In this document: positions 1-8,956 of the stretch, piece by piece
How the letters are laid out: each line of letters starts with the position of its first letter
Numbering within the stretch: the first letter of the stretch is position 1
Source of the DNA: JAFMPW01 sp040830565
GTDB lineage: Bacteria; Bacteroidota; Bacteroidia; Flavobacteriales; Flavobacteriaceae
Direction of reading: 5' to 3'
NCBI GenBank assembly: GCA_040830565.1
Contig: JBFOMC010000140.1
Coordinates: forward strand, 1-22,267
DNA: 22,267 nt
Notes under the pieces: model-generated
The model's database searches: none
Told to the model about the DNA's origin: nothing
The model's input: the letters and a program-made list of their open reading frames with translations, nothing else
Made by a program: the position numbers and the translations under genes

Positions 1-76
1 GCCGGTAAGATTTAATGGCCCTTTCCATAACATAGAAAAGCACATTCTCTAAACGGGATGTCTCGTTTTCTTTCAT
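1..76 (-). CDS. N-terminus of a possible MarR-type regulator (partial, runs off the window)
   Basis: Reading leftward from an ATG at 76 gives an open frame of 25 codons to the window edge: M-K-E-N-E-T-S-R-L-E-N-V-L-F-Y-V-M-E-R-A, then I-K-S-Y-R. The pattern of a short charged start and then a helix ending in A-I-K-S-Y-R resembles the first helix of MarR-family winged-helix regulators in flavobacteria, but 25 residues are too few to be sure. Support for a real gene comes from the upstream DNA: a -33/-7 promoter points into it, and a 12-bp palindrome of the kind MarR proteins bind lies in the promoter spacer. It diverges from the lipoprotein gene at 298. It could be another short regulator; only the neighbouring sequence would settle that. 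Confidence 0.5.
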   Translation of the reverse strand, partial: MKENETSRLENVLFYVMERAIKSYR

Positions 77-81
77 TGATA

Positions 82-113
82 TAAATATATTTGATATATC
101 AATTACATGCAAA
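82..113 (-). promoter_or_regulatory. Bacteroidota-type promoter for the leftward gene
   Basis: On the minus strand, TTTG (113-110) is followed by 20 bases and TATATTTA (89-82). This matches the TTTG-N19-21-TAnnTTTG consensus except in the last base. The expected transcription start falls at about 75-78, almost on the ATG at 76, so the transcript may be leaderless or nearly so. Confidence 0.6.
91..102. promoter_or_regulatory. Palindromic operator candidate TTGATATATCAA
   Basis: This perfect 12-bp palindrome lies wholly within the spacer between the -33 and -7 boxes of the leftward promoter. An outer pair, ATTGATAT (75-82) and ATATCAAT (96-103), forms a second nested inverted repeat reaching the start codon. 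TTG-N6-CAA sites are typical of MarR-family proteins, so autorepression of the leftward gene is the simplest reading. The AT-rich composition makes a chance palindrome possible. Confidence 0.45.
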
Positions 114-138
114 ATGTTTAACGTTTTATAACATTTTG
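110..138. repeat. Inverted repeat joining two divergent -33 boxes
   Basis: Arms CAAAATGTT (110-118) and AACATTTTG (130-138) are perfect 9-bp inverted copies separated by 11 bases. The outer ends of the arms are the -33 elements of the leftward and rightward promoters, so the dyad is centred between the two transcription units. It could be a shared operator or a by-product of two similar promoters placed back to back. Confidence 0.5.
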
Positions 139-166
139 GGTGGAATTCGCTGCCTCCATACTTTTG
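135..166 (+). promoter_or_regulatory. Consensus Bacteroidota promoter for the lipocalin-like gene
   Basis: TTTG at 135-138, exactly 20 bases, then TACTTTTG at 159-166: a full match to TTTG-N19-21-TAnnTTTG. The expected transcription start is near 172, giving a leader of about 125 bases before the ATG at 298. No further structured element was recognised in that leader (173-297). Confidence 0.7.
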
Positions 167-297
167 ATCAGATCCCAGGACTCCCCAATAATCTGCACTT
201 CAGCACGCCCATTTCTCATCTAAAGCCTCTATTCTTAACTTCCCACGCTTTCAATTTTACTTTAAAATCATTATCATTGATAAAAAAAGTGCCTTTG

Positions 298-771
298 ATG
301 AGTTCTGCAAGAAAATTTTCGCTTTCGCTATTTGTATTTTGCTTTCTTATTTCTTGTTCTTCAGATGATGGGGATGGAGGAAATGACATGAAGGATGCCA
401 TTGTGGGGACCTGGAGTTTGGTCGAATTAAATGTCACCCCGGATCAGGACATTGACGGGGATGGGACTGCAAACAGTAACATTCTTGATGAGCTCAATTG
501 CGTTTCCGGAACCTTGACCTTCAGGGATGACAACACCTGGTCTTTGGCCTTTAATGGTGTAAACATCACTTCCATTACAGGGAACCTTTTTGACATCCGT
601 TGCTCTAATTTTACGAGTACCAGCAACGGCACCTGGCGGATACAAAACAACCAACTAACGCTTTTTCAGGGATTCACCTCTATCTTCTACACTCTAAACG
701 ACAACAGGTTAACTAACGTAATTGGAGAAGATCTCCCGGAATTCCGAAGTGAAGTCTACGAAAAGCAGTAG
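298..771 (+). CDS. Small lipocalin-like lipoprotein
   Basis: 157 residues from the ATG at 298. The frame stays open upstream to a TTG at 91, but that extension would bury the signal sequence and runs through the promoter, so it is rejected. A hydrophobic segment ends in F-L-I-S-C (Cys20), a lipobox, followed by S-S-D-D-G-D; such an acidic stretch after the cysteine resembles the export signal that places Bacteroidota lipoproteins on the cell surface. Residues from about 33 onward begin with A-I-V-G-T-W-S-L, the usual opening of the lipocalin-like domain common in Bacteroidota. The rest is beta-rich, with a late N-G-T-W-R-I strand. The ligand is unknown. The gene ends tail-to-tail with the VCBS protein gene, 7 bases apart, with no terminator in the gap. 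Confidence 0.75.
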   Translation: MSSARKFSLSLFVFCFLISCSSDDGDGGNDMKDAIVGTWSLVELNVTPDQDIDGDGTANSNILDELNCVSGTLTFRDDNTWSLAFNGVNITSITGNLFDIRCSNFTSTSNGTWRIQNNQLTLFQGFTSIFYTLNDNRLTNVIGEDLPEFRSEVYEKQ

Positions 772-778
772 TGTCGTA

Positions 779-3700
779 TTATTTTGAAGGCTTTTCTACT
801 CCCTTTGCTATTAAGGTAAAACTTTGAAGAGGTCCGGAGTTGTTTGCTACGATTACTTTTGTGCGGGTTCCGTTTTGAAGAACTTCAATTTTTTTAGCAT
901 CTCCCCTGGCGAAGAAACCGCTTTCCAGATTTACCACGTTTTTAAATGCTCCCTTGCCATCCCCTAACATTAAAACCCCATTTCCGGCATCGTTTCTGGG
1001 TGTTTCTATTTCAGACACGTACAAATTCCCTACCGCCAGGAAATCTAAATGACCATCCTCGTTGGCATCGAGTACCAGAATATCGTTAATATTTGAAATT
1101 TGAGCTGCATTAGGCAGGGAACTCTGCTTAAACTCTCCATTCCCCAGATTTTCTATATAGGACGAAGCAAAGGTATCGGCAACATAATGTAAAGAACTCT
1201 TTAAACTATTGTCTCCATAGACCTGATTGATTTCCATGGAGGCGAAAACATCGTATTGTTTAATTTTTGCTTTAAGCCCGGGCACCTGCTGAGCGGAACA
1301 GGAGAATCCCCTCAAAGGATAATGCTTGTCATTATTATAATAACCAAGTACAATATCATACTGCCCATTCCCATCAAAATCGTTATAATAAATGTCAAAG
1401 GGTGCCTCTGCTGAAGTTTTGTATTTGTAATTAAGTCCCAAATTCCCTGCTATAAAATCTATATCTCCATCCCCATCAAAATCACCTTGCTCCAAACCGA
1501 ACCACCAGCCTGAGGTTTTTTCCAAGCCCTTTGCTTTAAATTTTTGAAACGTACCTCCTTCATTCCTTAGCAGGGTTATAGGCATCCACTCGCCCACCAC
1601 AGCTAGGTCTAAATCTCCGTCCAGATCAAAGTCGCTCCAAACCGCATCCGTCACCATTCCCAGGCTGTTAAGTTCACTTGCTACTTCTGAAGTAACGTTA
1701 ACCAATTGGCCCTGGTCATTTCTTAGTATCATACTACTGGCAGGTAACGGATATTGATGTGGCAGATGTCTACCCCCTACAAAGAGATCCAGATCACCAT
1801 CTCCGTCAAAATCTGCTGCCTTCACTTTAGAGCCACTATCTCTGCCGATGCCCGGGATGGCTCCTTTGGAGAAATTTCCACTACCGTCATTTATATACAA
1901 TCTGTCTACGTAATGCAAATCATTGGCGGGATATTCGTTTCCACCACTTACTACATATAGGTCCTGATACCCATCAGCATTGACATCGACAAACACTGCA
2001 TCCACATCTTCATAGTCATCTTCTTTCTCCCAAAGTTCAGTATTACTTTTTTCAAATGAGCCATCACTATTTTGAATATAGAGACTCGCTGGGAATCCGC
2101 TCGCCCCTCCAAGGAACAGGTCGCTAAGTCCATCATTATTTACATCCCCCTCTGCCATAGCCGGCCCAAATTGTGAGAGCTTATGAGGAAGTAGTACCTG
2201 ATATTCATAATCATCAAAAGTATTCTCCTGATGCGTATGTTTAATACTGAGAGAAGCAGAATCTTCCTTAAAGTAAAGCGGAACGGACTGAGGTCGAAGT
2301 TTATCAGATTTCTCATTGGCCTTATTCCACAGAAGGCTAATGCTTTGGTTTGCGGGCACTGCCCTCATAATGGTTTTCTTTTGATCCGGCCAAACTACCA
2401 CAAGGCTATCTGCTACCGACGAAGTCCCAAGTCCGAAATGTGCTACTGATTCGCTGGTAGAGTAAATACCGCGTACATTGGTGGTCTCTAACAGTTGTTC
2501 CTGACCGTTTGCATAAACTTTTATTCTACTTCCGAAAGTTGGCCGGTTTCTTTTATCCTTTAATTCCAGTCTCAAATAATTGGTATTGGCAATACGTTCA
2601 GCATTATTTCTATATATAAAAGCCGGGCTATTGATATTGTTTACCACCAGATCTAAATCTCCATCATTGTCCAGGTCAGCATATGCTGCCCCATTGGAGA
2701 AAGACTCCTGATCCAGGCCCCAGTCTTCTATCATTTTTTTGAACTCAAGATTGCCTTTGTTTTTGAACGCATAGTTCTTAAGGGGTTGTGATGGCATCAG
2801 AGCTATGGTTTCTTCCAGATCTAGTATTTCCCAAATACTAATATCTCCTCCGTTTGGATTATCATTAATCCATTTTTGTGCGGTTTCGTTAATATAATTT
2901 CCGACTTTTTTATCAGCGTCTGTGTTGCGAATATCATATAATAGGCCATTAGTAACATAGGTATCCTTAAGGCCGTCATTGTCAAAATCCGCTACGAGGT
3001 TGGACCAACTCCAATCTGTGGCCGCCATTCCCGCTATCTGGGCAATATCACTAAAAGTGTCATTCCCATTGTTGAGTTGCAAGGTGTTAAACATGTATTG
3101 ATAATGCCCTCCATTATTCACCACTTTCCAAAAGGCGTTGGGATTCATTCCGCTCATGTTTGCTTTCAGTCTGTAATTGTCCTCGGCGACCATGTCTACG
3201 ACAAAAACATCTAAAAGAGCATCGTTATTAATATCGGCCACATCTACACCCATACTATAGTAAGACATATGATTTAATGCCTCATTAGCAATATTTGTGA
3301 ATGTGCCATTTCGGTTGTTTATAAAGAGAAAATCCGGGGCGTAAAAGTCGTTGGCCACATAAAGGTCCACCCATCCATCATTGTTTATATCACTTGCCGA
3401 TACGGCATTGGGAAACCCGGTACGATCAACACCAGCTTGTTTGCTAACATCTTCAAAATAATTCTTCCCCGTATTTCGGAGCAATTTTAAGTGATATTCC
3501 GGTTGAAGAAGGCTTGTACCGGCGAATTCTGAATAACTTCCGGGGTTAGGAGGCTGTGTCAGCAAAAACAGGTCCAGATGACCGTCCTTGTCATAATCTA
3601 AAAAGGTAGCATGCCTTGTTCTTTGGGTATCAGCAATACCAAATTTTTTGGCAGACTCTGTAAAGCTACCGTCTCCATTATTCAAATACAACAAATTGCT

Positions 3701-4138
3701 ACGCCACTCTTGTTTGTGATCATCTAGCTCCCTGCTCACATAGATATCCAGATTGCCATCGTTATTGATATCCGCTATAGTTACCCCTGTAGACCATCCC
3801 CCATCGTGAATTATTCCCGCAGCAGTGGTCACATTCTCAAAAGTGAGGTTCCCGGTATTGAAATAAAGTTGGTCTGGCACCATATTTCCCGCAAAGAAAA
3901 TGTCCTGTAAGCCGTCATTATTAAAATCCCCTACTCCAACTCCGGCACCACCATAAAAGTTGGCGTAAAGTAGAATATTGCGTTCCTTGTTATCCTTAAT
4001 GGTATTCTCAAAAAGTACTTTGGTCTCAGAAGGGTCTAATAGTGTAAATAGTTTTTCATCCTGGGCATTTAAACCAAAGGAAAATACCAGAAAGGAGACA
4101 AACAACAAAGCAACATCAAAATCAGCTCTTATCTTCAT
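779..4138 (-). CDS. FG-GAP/VCBS repeat protein with ASPIC/UnbV domain (CRTAC1-like)
   Basis: 1119 residues with a cleavable signal peptide ending N-A-Q near residue 26. The chain carries about 14 calcium-loop motifs of the D-x-[DN]-x-D-G-x-x-D type (for example D-F-N-N-D-G-L-Q-D and D-F-D-G-D-G-D-L-D), the mark of FG-GAP/VCBS beta-propeller blades. They fall in two groups on either side of an ASPIC/UnbV domain at about residues 530-590 (G-S-R-I-K-V-Y-A-N-G, then H-F-G-L-G and V-V-V-W-P). Proteins of this family often accompany SusC/SusD in Bacteroidota and are presumed to be exported glycan-binding or scaffold proteins. Their biochemical role is not established, and the frequent label 'RNA-binding protein' has no basis here. 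It is the third gene after susC and susD, but an intrinsic terminator lies just before it, only 25 bases from its ATG, leaving no room for a separate promoter. Confidence 0.88.
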   Translation of the reverse strand: MKIRADFDVALLFVSFLVFSFGLNAQDEKLFTLLDPSETKVLFENTIKDNKERNILLYANFYGGAGVGVGDFNNDGLQDIFFAGNMVPDQLYFNTGNLTFENVTTAAGIIHDGGWSTGVTIADINNDGNLDIYVSRELDDHKQEWRSNLLYLNNGDGSFTESAKKFGIADTQRTRHATFLDYDKDGHLDLFLLTQPPNPGSYSEFAGTSLLQPEYHLKLLRNTGKNYFEDVSKQAGVDRTGFPNAVSASDINNDGWVDLYVANDFYAPDFLFINNRNGTFTNIANEALNHMSYYSMGVDVADINNDALLDVFVVDMVAEDNYRLKANMSGMNPNAFWKVVNNGGHYQYMFNTLQLNNGNDTFSDIAQIAGMAATDWSWSNLVADFDNDGLKDTYVTNGLLYDIRNTDADKKVGNYINETAQKWINDNPNGGDISIWEILDLEETIALMPSQPLKNYAFKNKGNLEFKKMIEDWGLDQESFSNGAAYADLDNDGDLDLVVNNINSPAFIYRNNAERIANTNYLRLELKDKRNRPTFGSRIKVYANGQEQLLETTNVRGIYSTSESVAHFGLGTSSVADSLVVVWPDQKKTIMRAVPANQSISLLWNKANEKSDKLRPQSVPLYFKEDSASLSIKHTHQENTFDDYEYQVLLPHKLSQFGPAMAEGDVNNDGLSDLFLGGASGFPASLYIQNSDGSFEKSNTELWEKEDDYEDVDAVFVDVNADGYQDLYVVSGGNEYPANDLHYVDRLYINDGSGNFSKGAIPGIGRDSGSKVKAADFDGDGDLDLFVGGRHLPHQYPLPASSMILRNDQGQLVNVTSEVASELNSLGMVTDAVWSDFDLDGDLDLAVVGEWMPITLLRNEGGTFQKFKAKGLEKTSGWWFGLEQGDFDGDGDIDFIAGNLGLNYKYKTSAEAPFDIYYNDFDGNGQYDIVLGYYNNDKHYPLRGFSCSAQQVPGLKAKIKQYDVFASMEINQVYGDNSLKSSLHYVADTFASSYIENLGNGEFKQSSLPNAAQISNINDILVLDANEDGHLDFLAVGNLYVSEIETPRNDAGNGVLMLGDGKGAFKNVVNLESGFFARGDAKKIEVLQNGTRTKVIVANNSGPLQSFTLIAKGVEKPSK

Positions 4139-4162
4139 AGCTCCAAGATACTAATTACGTAT

Positions 4163-4195
4163 AAAAAAAAACAAAAGAGGGTTTCCCCTCTTTTG
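4163..4195 (-). terminator. Intrinsic terminator between susD and the VCBS gene
   Basis: On the minus strand, a perfect 10-bp stem CAAAAGAGGG / CCCTCTTTTG (4195-4186 and 4181-4172) with a GAAA tetraloop is followed at once by nine T residues (4171-4163). This is a textbook rho-independent terminator. It lies about 50 bases after the susD stop and 25 bases before the next ATG. On the plus strand no T run follows the stem, so it acts on leftward transcription only. Confidence 0.88.
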
Positions 4196-4245
4196 CAAAC
4201 TAACTCACTCTAAAATTAACCGAATAGAGTACAAAAAACTTATTA

Positions 4246-5727
4246 TTATTGAACGTCCCACCATACTCGGGTAGTTAATTCATCCGGTCCTTGAGCCGCA
4301 ACCGCAGCTGCATAGTTCTCGGCATTATTACTTTGCTCACTTTCAGAATAGGTAAGTCTTCTTGGAATGGTACCATTGGTAACATTACCAGGATAATTAA
4401 CAGGAGTCAGGACGGGGAAACCAACTCTTCTCCAATTAGCAAAAGTCTCATATTCATTCAAGAATGTAGCCGCCCAATACTGTGTATTGATTTGCTCAAT
4501 AGCATTAGCGCCGTCAAAGGGATTAGCAGCCAAATAAGCATCAATATCAGCATCGGCAATTGCACCGGCCGGACCGTAAAGCTCTAACATTTTCATGGCA
4601 GCTCTTACCCCTGCATTGTAATGTGGCTCAGGATCTCCTCCTGCAAGGCCGTATCTTTCTGCCGCCTCTGCCAACATAAACTCCACCTCAGCATAGGTTT
4701 GGAAAAACATTGGTGCATCTTCACCTGTGATTATAGCCCTGTTGGGTTCTGCATAATTGTCCATATTATCTTCTCCTGTCATATCAAGTAACATTTGAGA
4801 ATCCAGACCATTTGGAAAACCGATGAGATCATCAAAGGCCGTACTACCATCCAGTCTTCTGGCCGCCAATATTGGCAAGCGCGGATCATTACCGTTCTTT
4901 AGGAAATCTATAAATGTTTTGCTCAAACGAGGGTTTCCGTCAGCGCTAAAAACTTCTCCATTTCCGTTGCGGTTGTCCGCATCGTGCTGAAGATAGAAAA
5001 TGTCATCGTTAGAGGTCATAACACCACCACTAATGGCTTTAGTAACCCAAGATTCTGCCGCGGAAGGATCAACCTTAATAAGACGGAATCCTAATCTTAG
5101 CATTAAGGAGTTTGCCAGACGTTTCCATTTACCCTGATCACCACCGTAGATAACATCGGCAGATCCATAGCCCGAGGTTCCGCTACCTAAAGCTGCAGCA
5201 GATTCTTCTAACTCTTTAAGTAAATCAGGATAGATCTCACTTTGAGCATCATATCTAGGCAAGAAAATGCCTTCAATAACCGCTTTACCCGCCTCGCTAT
5301 AGGGAATATCCCCATATAGATCCGTTAACCTTGAAAACGCAAAAACACGTAGTATTCTGGCAATCGCCTTCATCTCCTCAGGAGAGCCTTCATCATTTAG
5401 CTGAACCAACATGTCTTCCACGGTTTTTATGGCATTACCGTAGTATCTGTCCGCCAAGGACGAAGCATATCCCCTGTTCCAAGTATATTTATCACCATCC
5501 CAATAGCCAGCTGTTGTGGCAATATGTTGCATCATTGTGGACTGGTAAATAAGATTGGCCCTCCAATTGTCATAGCGCTCGCTTGAGATAAACTTTTGCA
5601 AGGCTGTAAGCTTATTCCCAACGTCTACCTGTACGGGTTTAGTAGGGTTTACATTCAGATCCTCAAATCCTGAATCACATGCACTAAGAAATAGTACAAA
5701 CGATAGTATGTAAATTACTCTTTTCAT
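4246..5727 (-). CDS. susD: SusD/RagB-family surface glycan-binding lipoprotein (SusD-like_2 type)
   Basis: 493 residues. The signal peptide ends F-L-S-A-C with Cys17 as lipidation site, followed by D-S-G-F-E-D-L-N-V-N-P-T-K-P, the conserved start of mature SusD-like_2 proteins. The N-terminal half is helical and TPR-like (Q-S-T-M-M-Q-H, then repeated A-x-x-R-I-L-R-V-F-A-F segments). Further conserved patches are N-D-P-R-L-P-I near the middle and Y-A-E-V-E-F-M-L-A-E-A-A-E-R. The length is normal for the family. SusD sits as a lid over SusC and captures glycan or another ligand for TonB-dependent import. The gene starts 10 bases after the susC stop, so the two are co-transcribed. The ligand cannot be deduced. 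Confidence 0.95.
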   Translation of the reverse strand: MKRVIYILSFVLFLSACDSGFEDLNVNPTKPVQVDVGNKLTALQKFISSERYDNWRANLIYQSTMMQHIATTAGYWDGDKYTWNRGYASSLADRYYGNAIKTVEDMLVQLNDEGSPEEMKAIARILRVFAFSRLTDLYGDIPYSEAGKAVIEGIFLPRYDAQSEIYPDLLKELEESAAALGSGTSGYGSADVIYGGDQGKWKRLANSLMLRLGFRLIKVDPSAAESWVTKAISGGVMTSNDDIFYLQHDADNRNGNGEVFSADGNPRLSKTFIDFLKNGNDPRLPILAARRLDGSTAFDDLIGFPNGLDSQMLLDMTGEDNMDNYAEPNRAIITGEDAPMFFQTYAEVEFMLAEAAERYGLAGGDPEPHYNAGVRAAMKMLELYGPAGAIADADIDAYLAANPFDGANAIEQINTQYWAATFLNEYETFANWRRVGFPVLTPVNYPGNVTNGTIPRRLTYSESEQSNNAENYAAAVAAQGPDELTTRVWWDVQ

Positions 5728-5737
5728 ATTATTTTTT

Positions 5738-8700
5738 TTAAAACTTGATGTTAACGTTCAGACCATAGCTTCTTGCCGCCGGTACTCCAAAATACTCCAG
5801 ACCTTGTGAGTTACTAACATTGTATGCACTCTCAGGACTAATATTGTCAATACTCCTCTTAATGTAGAACAAGTTTGACGCAATTAAAGAAATGTCTACG
5901 CTGTTCAGAAATACATTTTTAAGTATTCTCTGAGGCAGACTGTACCCCAAACTCATTTGTCTAAACTTAATATAATCAGAATCTTCAACAAATTCTTCAG
6001 CTATATCATTTATTTCTCCGTAGTACGTTTGTAAGTTTTCAGGAGCAACAGTAGTGGTAAAGGGCTGATCTGTTGCCGCATCGATACCTGAAACAGTCAA
6101 TCCGTTTTCCCTACCTGCCAAGGTAGCCTTATGAAGTCCTGTACCATATGCAATGGTGTTGGTACCAGAGAAAATCTGTCCTCCAAACTTACCATCAAGT
6201 AAAACATTAAGGCTAAAGTTCTTATAGTTGAAAGAGTTATTCCATCCTAAGGTCAACGGTGGCACCCCTTCTCCCAAGATCTTACGCTCACCCTCAACGG
6301 CTCTTGGTACACCCTCGCCATCTATATCATAACGAATATTACCGTTAGCATCTCTATCATAGGATACCCCTACAATGGTACCGTAGGCCTCACCTACAAT
6401 ATGAGTAATCCTCACGTTTCTGGTTCTAGGCTCGTCCAAGCTTACATCAGAATCCACATCATCAGTGGCCAATACTTTTCCGGTATTATGCGAACCATTA
6501 AAACTGGTGCTCCAAGTAAAATTATCGGTCTGAATTGGTGTCGCGGTGACCAACCACTCAAAACCTTTGTTTGAAACTTTACCCAGGTTAGCACTTGCTC
6601 CTCCATATCCGGAGTATCCAGAAGTGGCAACACTTACAATATCATTAGTGGTCTCATTGTCATAATAAGCCAAATCAAAAGACAGTCTATTATTAAATAA
6701 TCTTGCATCTATACCAATCTCCGTTTCACTTTTACTAAAAGGAACCAAGTTGGCATTTGGCACAGTCCCTCCGCTAACCCTACCTAAGGGCTGACCCTGA
6801 ATTGGATTGCCAAAAATCTCATAGGTCAAAGAGAGTGAATATGGGTTTTGTGCTCCACCCGCTACTTCAGAATAACCTCCTCTAAGTTTAAGGAAGTTAA
6901 CAAAGGACGGCATTTCAAGCGCTTCTGATAAAATTAAACTCGCGTTTACAGAAGGATAAAAGTCATCGTTAGGAGTGGTTTTTCCCGGGAATGATAAGGT
7001 AGAGAACCAGTCATTCCTTCCGGTAAAGGTTACATAAACCCAGTCGTCCCATGAAAGTTCTAAAGAACCATAAATGGAACCAATCTTTCGTTCTCCATAG
7101 CTTCTGCTTCTTGACTGGCTGACGGTGTTACCAATATCCTCCAGACCGGGTACAATGAACTGACCACCTCCAAGATTTAATTGCTCTTCTTTGATATGGT
7201 TGCTGTTAGCTCCAACAAAAGCAACTAGCCCGAGTTTATCCGTGATATCCCTTTCTACTCCCAGGATTAAATCTGCGTCAATCTGATTGTACCTGATTTC
7301 GTTTTCATTAATACTACCCAAAGGTTGAAATGCTGTACCAAAAGGAGTTACAGAAGTTCTTCTAATAATGGAATTGTCAATCCCAATCCTTCCGGATAAA
7401 TACAGCCAATCCAAAATATCGTATCTCAAATTGGTTGAGGCTATTATCCTGTTTTTTACATCCTCATTCCTAAAGCTGAAGGCGGCAAAATATGGATTCT
7501 GAGAAAAGGTGTTGGTAGAATAAGTTCTTTCTGTAAGATCTTCATTAATACCTGGGTTCATGAAGCGAACATCTACGTTTGGAGATAAAAGCGCCACTGT
7601 AAAGTTTCCGTTACCTGGTGCATCTGATAATCTCGGTCTGTTATTTACCTTTTCAATAATGTATTTCGCATTCACAGAAGTGGTTAACTTATCTGCCAGC
7701 ACTGCACTTGCATTTAAGGAAAAGGTCTTCCTATTCAAGCCGGCATTAGGCATAACATCCTCATTTGAAAGATCCGAGGCAGACAATCTGTAATTCATCT
7801 TGTCATTTCCACTTGTTAAGGCTACAGTATTGATAAAAGTGGTTCCTGTTCTGTAAAAATGATCTTGATTGTTCCCTACATAAGAATAGGGCCTTTCAAC
7901 TCCATCCCATTGAACCACAGGGGTACCATCTAAGCGCGGTCCCCATGAAGAAAGCCCATTATCTCTGGCTTCTACCACGTTTACCGGTTTTCTTGCGCGA
8001 ATCCCCTGACCATATTCTGTTTGAAAATCTTGTAATGAAGTATCTACCACATCAAAAGTGACTGAGCTGCTGTATTCTACTCCAAAGCCTTCCTGACCCT
8101 TACCAGATTTTGTGGTTACAATGATAACCCCTCCAGAAGCCCGAGAGCCATAAAGTGCAGACGCCGCGCCCCCTTTTAAAACAGATAATGATTCTATATC
8201 ATCTGGGTTAATACTGGATATTCCATCACCTCCGTCAGAACCACCCCATAAACCGGCAGATCCGTTATTTTCATTCCCAATAGGAATTCCATCAACTACA
8301 TAGAGTGGTTGGTTATTTCCGGATAATGAACTAGAACCCCTAATGATAACTCTACTGGAACCAGCAGCACCAGTAGCATTTTGAGTAATATTCACCCCAG
8401 CTATTTTTCCTTGTAAGGAATTAATGGCGTTAGGGGTTTTAATGGTAGATAGTTCTTCACCCCCAACCTCTGTTAAGGAGTATCCTAACGCCTTGGTCTC
8501 TTTCCGAATACCAAGTGCCGTTACCACTACCTCATCTAATTGACTAGCATCTTCCGTAAGGGTCACATTTATGGTAGATTGACCTCCTACCGGTATCTCT
8601 CTGGTTGAGTATCCCAAGGATGAAAAAACCAAAGTTGCCCCGCTAGACACATTGATAGTGTAATTTCCATCGAAATCGGTTGACGTTCCGTTCGAAGTTC

Positions 8701-8842
8701 CCTTCTCAACTACGTTAACTCCGGGTAATGGGGTTCCGGAATCATCCGCAACCGTACCCGATACCGTAGTGCTTTGAGCCACTGCTAGCTGTAAGCATAG
8801 CAAAGACACGATCATTAAGAAATAATGAAGCTTTTTGTTCAT
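5738..8842 (-). CDS. susC: SusC/RagA-family TonB-linked outer-membrane transporter
   Basis: 1034 residues with all usual parts. There is a signal peptide (1-23, ending A-V-A-Q) and a carboxypeptidase-regulatory-like beta-sandwich (about 25-95, V-S-G-T-V-A-D-D-S-G-T-P-L-P-G-V-N-V). Then come the TonB-box region L-D-E-V-V-V-T-A (102-109), a plug with P-L-Y-V-V-D-G-I-P-I-G (179-189), and a 22-strand-type barrel to a C-terminal phenylalanine (N-V-N-I-K-F). It imports oligosaccharides across the outer membrane using TonB/ExbBD energy, in complex with the SusD protein encoded 10 bases downstream. A 24-bp LacI-type palindrome is centred about 130 bases before the ATG, suggesting control by a regulator encoded elsewhere. 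The gene is intact, with no frameshift seen. Confidence 0.96.
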   Translation of the reverse strand: MNKKLHYFLMIVSLLCLQLAVAQSTTVSGTVADDSGTPLPGVNVVEKGTSNGTSTDFDGNYTINVSSGATLVFSSLGYSTREIPVGGQSTINVTLTEDASQLDEVVVTALGIRKETKALGYSLTEVGGEELSTIKTPNAINSLQGKIAGVNITQNATGAAGSSRVIIRGSSSLSGNNQPLYVVDGIPIGNENNGSAGLWGGSDGGDGISSINPDDIESLSVLKGGAASALYGSRASGGVIIVTTKSGKGQEGFGVEYSSSVTFDVVDTSLQDFQTEYGQGIRARKPVNVVEARDNGLSSWGPRLDGTPVVQWDGVERPYSYVGNNQDHFYRTGTTFINTVALTSGNDKMNYRLSASDLSNEDVMPNAGLNRKTFSLNASAVLADKLTTSVNAKYIIEKVNNRPRLSDAPGNGNFTVALLSPNVDVRFMNPGINEDLTERTYSTNTFSQNPYFAAFSFRNEDVKNRIIASTNLRYDILDWLYLSGRIGIDNSIIRRTSVTPFGTAFQPLGSINENEIRYNQIDADLILGVERDITDKLGLVAFVGANSNHIKEEQLNLGGGQFIVPGLEDIGNTVSQSRSRSYGERKIGSIYGSLELSWDDWVYVTFTGRNDWFSTLSFPGKTTPNDDFYPSVNASLILSEALEMPSFVNFLKLRGGYSEVAGGAQNPYSLSLTYEIFGNPIQGQPLGRVSGGTVPNANLVPFSKSETEIGIDARLFNNRLSFDLAYYDNETTNDIVSVATSGYSGYGGASANLGKVSNKGFEWLVTATPIQTDNFTWSTSFNGSHNTGKVLATDDVDSDVSLDEPRTRNVRITHIVGEAYGTIVGVSYDRDANGNIRYDIDGEGVPRAVEGERKILGEGVPPLTLGWNNSFNYKNFSLNVLLDGKFGGQIFSGTNTIAYGTGLHKATLAGRENGLTVSGIDAATDQPFTTTVAPENLQTYYGEINDIAEEFVEDSDYIKFRQMSLGYSLPQRILKNVFLNSVDISLIASNLFYIKRSIDNISPESAYNVSNSQGLEYFGVPAARSYGLNVNIKF

Positions 8843-8956
8843 ACGTGTAGAGTTTGTTGTTAGTTAGTTCGTTTTTGAATGATTAAGTAAAAATTGAAAA
8901 ATCCGGCCGAGAGTAGAAAAAATTTCGACTAACAACGAAGCAGATAAGCTAAAGAA

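Noticed and set aside
91..297. N-terminal extension of the lipocalin-like protein from a TTG at 91
   Set aside because: It would place about 70 residues before a good lipoprotein signal peptide and would run through a consensus promoter; the ATG at 298 is preferred.
779..4138. Reading the ASPIC/UnbV protein as an RNA-binding protein
   Set aside because: That label is a common database carry-over; the sequence shows a signal peptide and calcium-loop propeller repeats, pointing to an exported protein.
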